64,000 bases of DNA from Bretschneidera sinensis (Eukaryota; Streptophyta; Magnoliopsida; Brassicales; Akaniaceae): the NCBI GenBank assembly GCA_023935145.1, contig CM043700.1, positions 68,905,620-68,969,619 of the forward strand, in the 5' to 3' direction. How positions within the stretch are numbered: the stretch's first letter is position 1; each line of letters begins with the position of its first letter. Below, one piece after another: positions 21,873 through 33,209 of this stretch. Position numbers and translations under genes: made by a program. The notes beneath the pieces are model-generated. The model saw nothing but the letters and a program-made list of their open reading frames with translations, was not told the DNA's origin and did not search any database.

Positions 21873-24800
21873 ATGGAGGGCAAGGAAGAGGATGTTAAAT
21901 TGGGAGCCAATATGTACAGAGAGAGGCAACCTATAGGAACAGCAGCTCAAAGCCAAATTGCCAAGGACTACACAGACCCACCTGAAGCGCTACTCTTTGA
22001 TGCTGGCGAGTTATTTTCATGGTCCTTTTACAGGGCTGGCATAGCAGAGTTTGTGGCCACTTTCTTGTTCCTTTACATCACAGTCTTAACCGTGATGGGT
22101 GTTGTCAAGTCCCCAAGCAAGTGCTCCACTGTGGGTATTCAGGGTATTGCTTGGGCTTTTGGTGGCATGATCTTCGCTCTTGTCTACTGCACTGCTGGCA
22201 TTTCAGGTTAGACTTCTAATTTAATTTGTAGTTCCATTTCATAATTAATATAAGTTTTAAAAGTGAAGAGAACTGTCTCGGCTTTAAATATATCTCTACA
22301 AAATTCGGTGAAAATCTAACAAGAAATTCGAAATCGAGAATCAAAGCTCTAATGCCAATGCTAAATGTTTGTTTAGCCATAAGAGTTATATGCTTGGCTG
22401 GTTTATTTGTTTGGCAAGATGTTGCTCCTTCTTTTATGGAGTCTATCTTGCAGCAGGACAAATTTTGTTGAGTTTGAATAGATTCTGAATAGTATTCTTT
22501 AGATGGCAAACGAATCGTGTCGAGTCGGGTCGGATCAATTGGATTCTATTCGGGTCAAGTTCGAGTCTTGTTGAGTCTTAGATCATTCGTGTCGTGGGTC
22601 AGATCAAGCTCAGGTCACTTCAACCTCATGTCGTATCGGGTCTCAGATCGGATCATTTTGAGTCCGGGTTATGTTGGGTCATATTAGGTCGGGTCAACAA
22701 GATAAATATTTATACTTAATTAAAAAATATTTTATTTACATATAATAGGACCAAACAAGTCACATTGTAAAATACGTGAAAGTTAATTAATAATAAATCA
22801 ATACTTAGTTTTTTAAATAATTTTTTTAATGCAATATGCAATGTTATGATTTTTAGTCCCAAAATTTAGTTTTAAATGATCTCAGACAATTGATTCTCAA
22901 AGTTATTCTCACTAGTAACATCTTATATCAAATTTTGGAGATTAAATTTCATGTAATCACTTTATTCCATTATATTTTTTTGAAGATAATTAAAAATAAA
23001 ATTTATTATAATTTAAATAACAATGCAAAATTTACTATTCTTCTCAATTTTTTTATTCGAAATTAATGAGATTACTCATATTAATAGAATGTTGAACTAT
23101 GCATATCAAGTAAATCAATAATTAATTAATTGTTATATCATTTATTTTATTTGACCACTAGTAAATTAACTATTATCTCAGTTTTAAAAAGTAAATTGTT
23201 TTTTTTGATAAAAAATATATTTTCAAGTCATTTTGGGTTGGATAGTTTTGGGGTTCTGAGTTATTCGGGTCCGTGTTCGGGTCATTTTGAATCCGGGTTA
23301 TTTTGGGTTTCGGGTTATTTGGGTTAGAGTCGGATCGAATCGGATTCGAATCATATTATTTTGATATTTTTTCGGGTTGGATCGTGTTAGATTTTCGCGT
23401 CCGATCAGATTTTGCCACAAATAATTTTTCTATTAAAAAAAAAGAAATTGGGTGAAATCTAACAAGAAAGTCGAAATCGAGAATGAGAGCTCTAGTAATG
23501 CCAACGTTAAATGTTTTTTTCTAAGTACAAAGATGGATTATACAACAGCAATTCTTTCTATCCATAAATTAAGGAGTTTTGGTATGAAATTCGACCTAAG
23601 AATTTTGAAACACCAAAATACCATTGAGACAGGGCAATAACCAATAACTCAATCAATCTTTTCCTTTCTTTACATTAAGTCTAAAAATCTCAATCCTTAT
23701 TGGTTTATATTAATTATTAATTATTAAGAATAACACAGCATTCAAATTAAAATAGACATAAAGATTTATATAGTTAGGAGATGAAAATTTAACGTCTAAA
23801 CGATGACGAGAAAGATTTTACAGTAACGATAGATAAAAGTCTCAAAACCTTAATTCCTAATAAACCTAATTTCGGCAATAACATACTGAATAGGAAAATG
23901 TTACTTATAAAGTCAAGAATCAACTCTACTTTTATATTTTAATGAAGTATTTTTTTTAAACAATTATTGCAAGAAAAGTTGAGGACTAATTCTTTAGCAT
24001 GGTGATTATGGGTGTAGGGGGTCACATAAACCCAGCAGTGACTTTTGGGTTGTTGTTGGCAAGGAAGTTGTCGCTTACGAGGGCGATGTTTTACATGATA
24101 ATGCAGTGTCTTGGAGCCATATGCGGCGCTGGTGTGGTAAAGGGCTTCCAAAAAAGCCAATATGAAATGTTAGGTGGTGGAGCCAACACGGTTAGCCCTG
24201 GGTACGGCAAAGGTGATGGCCTTGGAGCTGAAATTGTTGGAACTTTTGTTCTTGTCTACACTGTTTTCTCTGCCACTGATGCGAAGCGTAATGCCCGAGA
24301 TTCCCATGTCCCTGTAAGCAAATTAATTAAAATGTCTTGATTTCTCTAGCCATTTTTTTTGTACCGTTTAAACTTTTGTTATAATGGGTGTGTTTCATGG
24401 CTTGATTTGAAAACTAATTTGTTGAATTTTGGGAAATGGTCAGATCTTGGCTCCACTGCCAATTGGGTTTGCAGTGTTCTTGGTGCATTTGGCTACAATT
24501 CCAATCACAGGGACTGGTATTAACCCAGCTAGGAGTCTTGGTGCAGCCCTCATTTTCAACAAGGACCAAGCATGGGATGACCATGTAAGCCTTGGGTAGT
24601 TAGGCCAAGAACCAAAATTTCAAAAATATTATATTGTTGTTGTGTTTGGCAGTATGGAAGTAGTGTGGCATTAGAAATCGAATTGGATGGAAATTGAGGT
24701 TTCTTCTTATGAATTTACTTTTGAAAAAAAAAAAAGCCACAATTCCACACAATTTCATTTCTTAGGCCCCAATTCACATAATAAATGTGAAAAAGGAAGT

Positions 24801-24962
24801 TTAACTTTCAAACGCCAGAATTTAGACCAGGCAGATTTTTCACTTTGTCGTTGAAATTTTTTGGTGCAGTGGATATTCTGGGTAGGACCCTTCATTGGGG
24901 CAGCACTTGCAGCTTTATACCATCAGATAGTGATCAGGGCCATTCCTTTCAAATCAAAGTAA
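21873..24962 (+). CDS. PIP1: plasma membrane aquaporin, PIP1 subfamily (four exons)
   Basis: Exons 21873-22206, 24018-24313, 24444-24584 and 24870-24962 join in frame at GT/AG introns to a 287-residue protein, the usual PIP1 length. It is a six-helix water channel of the plasma membrane. Both pore loops are intact: GHINPAVTF (start of exon 2) and GTGINPARS (exon 3). The Phe/His/Thr/Arg filter typical of PIPs is present (F in WAFGG, H in LVHLATIP, T and R around the second NPA). The long N-terminus ([20 protein letters not shown]), the FYRAGIAEF stretch and the short tail IPFKSK mark PIP1 rather than PIP2. Loop B keeps the Ser of RKLSLTR, and loop D keeps the His of RDSHVP linked to pH gating in this family. 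PIP1 proteins often need PIP2 partners to reach the membrane. Intron 1 (22207-24017) is long because of inserted repeats. The DAGELF segment differs slightly from the common EPGELS. No disabling change is seen. Confidence 0.95.
22302..22370 (+). repeat. direct repeat in aquaporin intron 1 (left copy)
   Basis: About 69 bases including TCTAACAAGAAATTCGAAAT recur with roughly 15% difference at 23445-23515. The two copies flank the repeat-derived insert in the intron. Confidence 0.75.
22504..23417 (+). mobile_element. TCGGGT-rich repeat insert with copia-derived tail in intron 1
   Basis: The insert begins TGGCAAACGAATCG and ends GATTTTGCCA, giving short inverted ends around TGGCAAA. Both margins are rich in TCGGGT motifs. 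Its right half (23062-23417) is homologous to 17935-18215, including the last codons of a copia RNase H frame (INRMLN) and its tail. No coding capacity remains and I could not find a clear target duplication, so the class is uncertain. Confidence 0.55.
23445..23515 (+). repeat. direct repeat in aquaporin intron 1 (right copy)
   Basis: This is the counterpart of 22302-22370. Confidence 0.75.
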
Positions 24963-25238
24963 TGGAGCACATGAACAGTGAACATTGGAATTGCCGGTGG
25001 ATATTACTGAAGGAATTTTGTTACTCTTATCGGTTTGTTCTCTGTTTTTTTTTTTCTGCTAAGTAAATGGTGAAGATAAGCAAATGATGTTTGTTGGTAG
25101 TAGTGATTCCATGTTAGGAATTCCTCTCTGGAATTTGCTTAATAGCATATCCAGAATATGAAGGAACTAGTGGGAATTTGTGATCATGGATGGGTAATTT
25201 TGCCTACCTGATTTGCAAGGTGACCCTTGACTACTCTA

Positions 25239-25244
25239 AATAAA
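25239..25244 (+). terminator. candidate polyadenylation signal of the aquaporin gene
   Basis: AATAAA lies 277 bases after the stop codon in an AT-rich 3' flank, a usual 3' UTR length for PIP genes. Confidence 0.45.
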
Positions 25245-25259
25245 TTATTGCATGTGTCA

Positions 25260-26872
25260 TAGGTTTTATCTTTATATTAATATGATCATAAATAAATACC
25301 ATTCTAATGTGTGAGGAAGTCGAAAATCTTTACTTTTTGGATCACTTCTAAAGTCTAGTGATATTTGATACTATTAACTTAATTATGATAACAGGACCAA
25401 ATAAGCTTTGTTTTAAATTCGACCCGGATAAATGAAAAACTTGAAGATAACCGTAAAGTTAAAAAATCACAATTGACAATGTTTGCGTCTACTATTTAGA
25501 GTAACTTGTGAATTAACTCTAGAAGAGTTTTTTAGGGACAGCAAAAGAGTTGTTGCACCAGAAGTTTACTCTTACATCTTAATCTTGAATGAAGCCACAT
25601 ATCAATTATATATCACATGCATGATCTAGGCTAATATATATCGGGAATGTGACATTTTTCATTTTACTTAAATTTCTTTGATAGGTTTACCTAACTTGAA
25701 ATTCAACCTTATTTAAGTATATATAACATCATGTAAGAATAATTAAAGTACATAATAAATTCTTTGAAAACGATCGAGTATCTAATTTAGTAACCTAAAT
25801 TGAAGTTGACTAATAATTTAGATTTTTTTAGTCTATATCTCTTTAATTAACTCTCTATTTTTTCTCTATCTGGTGACTAAACCTAGCTAAAGGGATGACC
25901 GACAGTCGGTCTTAGCAAATAATTACTTGACTTACAAGGGTTAGACTATTCTCTTCGTAGGTATTTTTTTATTAATTCCTTTTTATCCTTCGAGATTGAG
26001 ATTGACTTGTGTCTCCCTAATTAGTCCTATCTTTAGTTTTTTTTAAAGGGCTATTTTTAGGTTCTTGACTTCTTTTGCCTTTGCTATTGAATCCCATTTC
26101 ATTCATATTCACTGCACTTGAAACAAATTAAATAAGATATCAATTTAAGGAAAATAATAGTACGTACTATATATCAACCCCCTAGGGGATGGTTTCTTTT
26201 CTTTCTTTCGTCTTTTAAAGATATTTACAAATAGAAGTTAAGATGTTATTATTATTAAAGTAAATTATATTATATTATTTTTAAATTTGTTGAAATAATA
26301 TTTATATACTAAACTTTTTTAAAACTCACGATTCACTTCAAAATATCAATTTTCATAATTAAACAATCTCAAAATTAAAATTTTAATTAGATATCACTTT
26401 TCATGATGATTAAAGTACCCTTAAGTATCATAAATGTTATTTTTTAAAATATAGAAGTATTAAGGATGGAACATATTTAATAAGAATTTTTTTAGTTTTT
26501 TTAAAAAGAAAATTAACATCGTTCTTTTTCGAAAATTGTTAAAAGTATATTTTAAATGGATTTATATTCTATTATATGGTATAAAAAATTTTTACTTTAT
26601 ATATTTTATATTTTAAAAACTATTATGATATTATTGTCTATCGAATTCTCAAAAAAAAAATCAAAGACTATCATAAAAGAAAATTAAATATTTTAAATGA
26701 AAAATTTATTGATATTTTTTTTATAAAATTAAATAGTCTAACATCTCAAATAAATGAATATTAAAAACCACTATAAAGTAAAAATTAAAGATAAATTTTT
26801 CTATTTTAAAATTAAAAAGATACTACATGTTTTTTTTATAAGAAAAATATGAATTCAAATAACCTAAAAGGT
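25260..26872. other. AT-rich intergenic DNA
   Basis: No gene, RNA gene or bounded element is recognised. The part from 26220 to 26840 is extremely AT-rich. Confidence 0.5.
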
Positions 26873-27190
26873 TGTGTTATAAACAATTTTGAGATATGTA
26901 AACCAAAGTGCAACCCAAGAGGGGATGAATTGGATTTTAAAATTTTTTACAAACAACAAACAAGTTTTAAACACTTAAGAAATCAAGCAAGAACAAAAAG
27001 AGTTATATTGCTGAAAATTAAAGGAGTAAGGATAATAAAGTGCAAACACGATTTATAATAGTTCGGCAATATTAGAATCTTTCTAAACCTACGTCCACTC
27101 TCTTCAATGAGACTCCTTGAAGTATTCCACTAAATCAAACAAGGAACTTCAGAGGTGTTGCCTAAATCTTTCAAGGTTCTCTTCCAATGA

Positions 27191-28940
27191 AGTTTATACA
27201 AAAGTGTTTAACACCTAAACACTACTAAAAGTTACACTAACTCTTTCTCTTACAATGATTGAAATTTATGATTGAAGATGGTACAAAGAGATTGCAATTA
27301 ATTCTTTACAAATAAAGAATATCTCTCTTTTAATAACAAAGCTTTAAAGACGACTCAAGAATGATTTTTAAAAGCTTTGAAGGATATTAATGAGCTCTAG
27401 AATAAATTCAATGATCTTGATGGTTAAGTTTGCTCATTTAAAAGGGGTTTATATAGACTTGACTCCATATGGACGTTACTCACAAGGTATGGCCGTTTTG
27501 GAGCATTAAATGCTTTGATTTGTGCCATTCTTTTAAAAAATTAGTCATTATAATCGAGTTCAATCAACTGAATTAAGGCAATTTTACTTCAGGGCTTTCA
27601 TTCAGTCAACTATATGAACCATTCAGTCGACTGCACTAGAAAGTCAGAATTATTTGTCTTTTATTCAGTCGACTAAGTGATTCATTTATTCGACTGGGTC
27701 AGAGGTCAAAAAGTGTTGTCCTTTATTCAGTTGACTATATGATTCATTTAGTCGACTTAATCAAAAGGGCATGAGTTTTTGTCATTCATTCAGTCGACTT
27801 AATGATCTATTCAGTCGATTAAATCCCCTGAAACATAATTTTCCTGTTTTGCAAAAACTTATGAAATTAAATCCAAGTTTAAATGTTTTTGTCAAAAATA
27901 TTTTGAGCCACAATTAAGGCTAGATAATTGAGATAAGATTTACAATTAGATTTACTATCTAGGGAGCTTCTAATCTTGTTCTTTAGACTTCTCTTGAAGT
28001 GCATGCGTCTTTGAATAAAAAGACATTAAAAGCTTAAACAATTAGACAAGAATTGTTTAATCAATTCAATTTAGTTTTGTCATTATTAAAATCAAGTTAG
28101 GAAGCTTATACAAAAGTGTTTAACACCTAAACACTACTAAGAGTTACACTAACTCTTTCTTTTACAACGATTGAAATTTATGATTGAAGATGGTACAAGA
28201 GAGATTTCGATTAATGTTTTACAAATGAAGAATATATCTCTTTCAAGAACAAAGCTTTAAAGATTGCTCAAAAATGATTTTTGAAAGCTTTAAAGAATAT
28301 TAATGAGCTCTAGAATATATTCAATGATCTTGATTGTTAGGGTTGCTCATTTGAAAGGGGTTTATAAAGACTTAACTCCATATGACTGTTACTCATAAGG
28401 TATGGCTATTTTGGAGCATTAAATGCTCTGACCCGCGCTATTCTTTTCAAAAACTAGCTGTTATAATCGAATGTTCAGTCTGAATGCTTGGTTCAGTCGT
28501 CTGAATCAAGGCAATTTTGTTTCAGGGCTTTCATTCAGTTGACTATATGAACCATTCAGTTGACTGGACTAGAGGATCAAAACTCTTTGCCTTTCATTCA
28601 CTCGACTGAGTGATTCATTTAGTCGACTAGGTCAGTGGCCAAAATTTTTTGTCGTTAATTCAGTTGACAATATGATTCATTCAGTCAACTGAATCAAAAG
28701 GGTAGGAATTTCTATCCTTCATTTAGTCGACTTAATGATCCATTCAAGTGACTAAATCCCCTGAAACAGAATTTTGTTTTGTTTTTCAAATACTTATAAA
28801 ATTAACACCAGGTTTATATGTTTTTGTCAAAAATATTTTGTAAAACTTTTGAGCTACAATTAAAGCTAGATAATTGAGAGAAGATTTACAATTAGATTTA
28901 CTAACTAGGGAACTTCTAATTTGTTCTTCAGATTTCTCTT
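27191..28940 (-). repeat. 910-base tandem duplication within the copia LTR
   Basis: Copies starting GAAGTTTATACAAAAG at 27191 and GAAGCTTATACAAAAG at 28101 run in parallel for over 800 bases, with scattered differences. Each copy has its own TATA-like site (27448-27455; 28361-28366 on the minus strand) and its own GTCGAC repeat cluster. Confidence 0.85.
27555..27825 (-). repeat. GTCGAC-type repeat cluster
   Basis: About eight degenerate units around TTCATTCAGTCGACT occur, spaced 20-50 bases apart, with the palindrome GTCGAC at their centre. A parallel cluster lies at 28470-28760 in the second copy. Both lie upstream of the minus-strand TATA box. Confidence 0.8.
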
Positions 28941-29201
28941 GAGGTGCCTTTTTGTCCATCATTTAGTTGACTTAATAATCTATTCAGTTTACTGAATCCA
29001 TTGAAACAAAAATTTTCTATTTTTTAAAGACTTATAAAATTAACACCAAGTTTAAATGTTTTTGTCAAAAACATTTTGTAAACATTTTGAACCACAATTA
29101 AAGCTAGATAATTGAGTGAAGATTTACAATTACATTTACTACCTAGGGAGCTTATAATCTTGTTCTTCAGACTTCTCTTGAGGTGCGTGCATCTTTGAAT
29201 A

Positions 29202-30522
29202 AAGGGTTAAGTACATTTTCATACATGAGTTTATGGGATAATTACAGAAACATACTTGTGGTATTGAAAATGACTGTTTCATACCTGTCAGAAAGTTGAC
29301 CTCACAAAATTCGTTAAATCCTAACGAAGCATAAGAATTGTGGACGCTGCCCCTCCTTAAATAATCTGATCTAACCCACGTGTTTTCTTTTCGTACTTTC
29401 TCTCTTCTCCCTTCATTACTCAGAGAAACTTTAAAATCCCCAAATTTTTTTCCCGTAATTACTAGCCTTCGAAGTAGAAATTATCATGACTTTTATTTAG
29501 CAAGTTTGATTTCTCGAATTATTGCAATTTCTGGAATCGTTAGCAAGTTCAACTAGTCGAACCAGTACTTCTGCTAGTGCCACCTAACCCAGACGCCCTA
29601 ATAGATCCAACCTCTATTCCACCATCACCAGAGCTAATCCCCTTCCACCAACACCCATACCTCTGCTAGAGAAACAATTCAATTGAGAATAAACAAAAAA
29701 GGAAGTAAGATGAATAAAATCAATACACAGAAAAAAAAGTAACATTAAAATTAAAATAGTTTTACGAAGAATCTTTTTCTACAATTCTAAAACTAAATCG
29801 ACTTGACAAGCAGCTAAGAAATTATCATAAAAGGAAAAAATTACAACTAAAGAAGAAATCTCAAAGTTTGCAAAAACCGCACCAAAAAAGTACAAAATGA
29901 TTAGAATATTCACAAATCCAATACCCATCACATCACCCAACTCACAAGTTTGCAAAATTTCTAAGACTGGGATCGTGTAAATCACTATAAATGGAAGATT
30001 CTCACCTTACTTCTTTTTTTTTTTTTGATAGAGAGTTGCGTAGAAGGACTTGAGGGGTTTGCTTGACTGCAAATGAGAAAAAAAGGGAAAGAAGAAGAAG
30101 AAGGTAGACAAAGAAAATAAATCAATTCAAAAAAACTTGGGAACATATAGAAGACGAAGAAAATCCAGCCACAATGAGATGAAATTGAAACTGGAAATGG
30201 AGAAGGAGATGTGTGCAAGGTGGCCTTGCAGAATTTGTAGAAAATTTGGCTACAATGAGAGGCAAAAGATTTGTGTTATGCAATTTGAATGTTGGAGAAG
30301 AAGAATACATTAACTAAGGTCATATGAGGGTATTTATAGGTTTTCAAAAAATTCTAACGTGGTCTGACAATTGACCAAAATTTTCGCGCTTGACTAACGG
30401 GGTAAGTAACGGATGTATGTTTATGTATTGTTATCAACAAGCCGCAAGTATGAAATAGTCATTTCCATGTATATTTCTGCAATCACCCCCTAAACTCAAG
30501 TACGAAAATGTAATTAGCCCTT
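29202..30522. mobile_element. non-autonomous Mutator-like element
   Basis: Long imperfect terminal inverted repeats begin AAGGGTTAAGTACATTTTCA on the left and AAGGGCTAATTACATTTTCG on the right (reverse complement), extending at least 80 bases. Subterminal sequences on both sides are homologous to those of the large MULE at 30878-42626. The element splits the copia LTR cleanly. The 1.3-kb interior holds only short frames (for example minus-strand 29779-29985, hydrophobic) that I do not recognise. A clear 9-base target duplication was not found. Confidence 0.8.
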
Positions 30523-30619
30523 AACTAAAATTACCTTAAAAGCTTAAACACTTAGACAAGAATTGTGAGATCAATTCAATTTAGATTTGTCATTATTAAA
30601 ATCAAGTTAGGAGTCAACA

Positions 30620-30877
30620 AGATAAATAATTGATAAATAGAATTATTAAACTTATCATAATCACTTGGAAATATTTTAACACTAAGGGTAATTTGTTCAT
30701 CATGAAAAGCAATATCTAACTAAAATTTTGATTCTTAAAAAAAATTCATTTTAGGGCTGCTTGATGGTGGAAATTGATGTTTTAGGGTAAATCGTGGGTT
30801 TCAAAAAGGCTTGGTATGTTAGTGTCATTTCAACAAACTTGGAAGTAGTGTAGTGTAATTTACCATTATTATTATTA
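30620..30877. other. short spacer between copia LTR and MULE
   Basis: No gene is visible. The right side ends in an ATT-repeat run that borders the MULE. Confidence 0.5.
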
Positions 30878-31599
30878 GAGTAGATTAGATTTTCACACCA
30901 AAGGTTAGGTGGTTATTTCAAAAACATACCCATGGTATTGGAAATGACTATTGCATACCTGTCAGAAGTTTGACATCATATAATCCGTTAAATCATAACA
31001 AAGCATGGGAATTGTCATGATTGACCTTCTTTAAATTAAAGTTGTTAAACCTAATTCGTATTCTCTCTCATCTTACTCTCTCTTTTCTCACACTCTCTCT
31101 TCTATATGCACATATGTGTTTACATACCAGTTCTTATAATTTACATACCCAAAATCCCATATTTCTAACCCGTTTGAGATCGTTACCATTTTCCCCAAAC
31201 GTTCGCCTGCATTACCCAAATCATTTTGAAATTTAGTGCTCAAGTTCAAATAGTGGAGAGTCACATTGCGTTTATTTTCATTTGATATCAACTCTCATGT
31301 CACTAACAATTTAGTTCATTTTCTCAAAATTTCTTACCCATTTTAGATCATTGGCATTTTCCCCAAATTGTTTACCTGTTCGTTGTCATTAATTGAATCT
31401 ATTTGACGTTTAGGGTTGAAGTTCAGACAATGGTGAGTCGTATTGTATCTATTTTTGTTTAATTTCGCTATGTTGTGATTACGAAAAAAGTAGCCCTTGT
31501 TCTGAAAACCAATTTTTCATTTTAAGACTATGAATCATATAAAACCTTAATTTGCTTCATTTACTTATAAAAGACATAATGTATGGCGAATTTAAGTTA

Positions 31600-32220
31600 T
31601 TTTTTTTTTACATGGGGATGATATAAACCCTAGTGGTGAAATGTGTGTGGATTCTAGAAGCTATATTTACCTTGATTTGTTGGAAGACATCTTTAGTAAT
31701 TTCAGTGTGAAGTCAACGACTCTAAAGATCACATCAGGTACTAGTAGATTTATAGAATCTGATGGTGATTGGCAATAAGTGTTTAGATATTATAGAGATA
31801 TTGGTTTATGCTCTTTATGCATAGGAGAAGTACCAGAGTTAAACCTTACTGCAGTTTTGGGTGAAGCTAACGTTGTTAGACTGAAACTTGACGTATCAAT
31901 TAATATAGATGATTCTGATGAATTTGACATTAAAAACAATAATAGAAATGTAGGGTTTGAGATTGATTTGGGCGATGGTGAACATAGTCAAAACACTAAT
32001 ACCAATATAAGGGTTGAAACTAATATAGGTGATGGTGAAAATGATCAAAACACTAATGGAAATGTAGGGGTTGAAACTAATTTGGATGATGGTAAAATTG
32101 ATAAAAACAGTAATGAAAATGGTAATGATGATGGTGGTGGGACCACTAAGGGTGTAGAAACTAAATGGTTTGACGATGATGAATTTTTTAGGGCATATAA
32201 GAGTCTCTAATATGATAGAA
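31600..32220 (+). pseudogene. MULE transposase, N-terminal region
   Basis: Translation gives a HGDDIN...YIYLDLLEDIFSNFSV region, a stop at 31777, then a 143-codon open stretch. The latter holds FRYYRDIGLCSLCIGEVPEL and LGEANVVRLKLDV, which match the region ahead of the DNA-binding domain in plant MULE transposases. It ends in acidic imperfect repeats (GVETN.GDG/D.NTN). A stop at 32208 ends the open part. Confidence 0.65.
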
Positions 32221-32224
32221 TAGA

Positions 32225-32760
32225 AGTGGGTGAAGCTATGGGGACTACTGGTGGTGTTGAGAATGATGAAAATGAAGATGTTGAAGGTTGGGGAAGGGAT
32301 TGAGAAGAAAATGAAGAAGTTGAAGATAGGGGGACCACTGATGGAGTAGATACTGAAGAAAGTAAAGAGGTTGAAGATAAGGGCACCACTAATAGAGTAA
32401 ATAATGAAGAAAGTGAAGAAGTTAAAGGTAGGGGAACCACTAATGGAGTAGAGAATGATGGAAATGAAGAAGTTGAAGGTAAGGGGACCACTGAAGGAGT
32501 ACAAAATGATGAAAATGAAAAGGTTGATGATGAAGAAGATGATAATAAGGACTATATGGTCAATTAAGAAGATGAGAATATTTTTTCAGCATTTGATGAG
32601 GACTGGATTGAGAGTATTGATTATGCTTATAATGAAGATAAAAAGAGAGAGAGAGATGTTAACAATGAGCCAACTTCAGATCCTGAGATAGATGATCCTG
32701 GCTCAGATGAGTCAGATGATGTCTATAGTGATGATGAGATAGAAGACAGAGGTAGAATTG
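32225..32760 (+). repeat. 51-base tandem repeat coding an acidic segment in the transposase
   Basis: In the transposase frame, about four 17-residue units of the form GTTNGVENDGNEEVEGK follow each other from about 32330 to 32530, preceded by a diverged copy. An acidic stretch (DDEEDDNKDY) and SDDEIEDRGR follow. Stops at about 32304 and 32565 interrupt the frame. The strong acidity is unusual so close to the DNA-binding domain. Confidence 0.7.
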
Positions 32761-32769
32761 AAAGAACTA

Positions 32770-33209
32770 AATATTTTGGGCTTACTAGGAGATTGGGTGC
32801 AAAACTGTTTAAGCTTAATGATAGGAAAGTTCAATTTGAGTTTGGATATGCATTTACCAATGTGATCCATTTACGGAAAGTGTTAGCTAATTAGGGGGCG
32901 TAAGGTGGGTAAAACTTTAATAAACCCTTCAATGACACTTGGAGGGTGTGTGCAAAATACATAGTTGAGAACTATCTTTGGAGAATTCATGCATATGTGA
33001 CTCCTAGTGGAAGGACTTTCATGGTGAAGACAATACAAAATGAACACAGTTACATGAGAGTTACAAAGAATCTTAATGTGAGGGTGCCATGGATAGCCAC
33101 GAATTTGGCTTCACAACTTAAGGTTGATCCAACTATGAACTATGACCTTATGAGGAATAATTTGACTGAGATATTTGGGGTTGATGCAAAAAAAATTCAG
33201 CTATATAGG
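32770..33209 (+). pseudogene. MULE transposase, MuDR-type DNA-binding domain
   Basis: The frame reads FEFGYAFTNVIHLRKVLAN, then NKPFNDTWRVCAKYIVENYLWRIHAY and FMVKTIQNEHSYMR, as in the MuDR N-terminal domain (WRKY/GCM1-like zinc fold). Two expected zinc cysteines are changed: the C before PW reads Y-L in NYLW, and the HTC motif reads HSY. Stops lie near 32895. The domain continues to IFGVDAKKIQLYR and is cut by the chromovirus at 33209. Confidence 0.8.
33205..33209. repeat. target-site duplication (left), ATAGG
   Basis: ATAGG precedes the chromovirus and is repeated at 38826-38830. Confidence 0.9.

Larger units (their letters stand above)
26873..30619 (-). mobile_element. SIRE/Maximus-like Ty1/copia LTR, internally duplicated and split
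   Basis: On the minus strand the right end starts TGTTGACTCCTAACTTGATT and continues TTAATAATGACAAA, the typical start of SIRE/Maximus LTRs. The left part contains the AGAGGGGATGAATTGGAT and GTTCGGC motifs usual near their other end. A TATA box on the minus strand lies at 27448-27455. A 910-base segment is duplicated in tandem (from 27191 and from 28101), and a shorter third copy (28952-29201) continues at 30523 after an inserted MULE. No copia coding sequence is attached, so it is a solo or fragmentary LTR. The left boundary is approximate and no target duplication was found. Confidence 0.7.

Noticed and set aside
24845..25066. 73-codon plus-strand frame over exon 4 of the aquaporin
   Set aside because: It is in another frame; the spliced frame gives [19 protein letters not shown], the expected last helix.
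27555..28760. Regularly repeated CAGTCGACT units as a CRISPR-like array
   Set aside because: Spacing is irregular, units are degenerate, the host is a plant, and the units lie in a copia LTR.
31896..32504. 202-codon and 94-codon minus-strand frames
   Set aside because: They are the antisense of the acidic transposase repeats (repeated STSS/FNFF patterns), which explains their openness.
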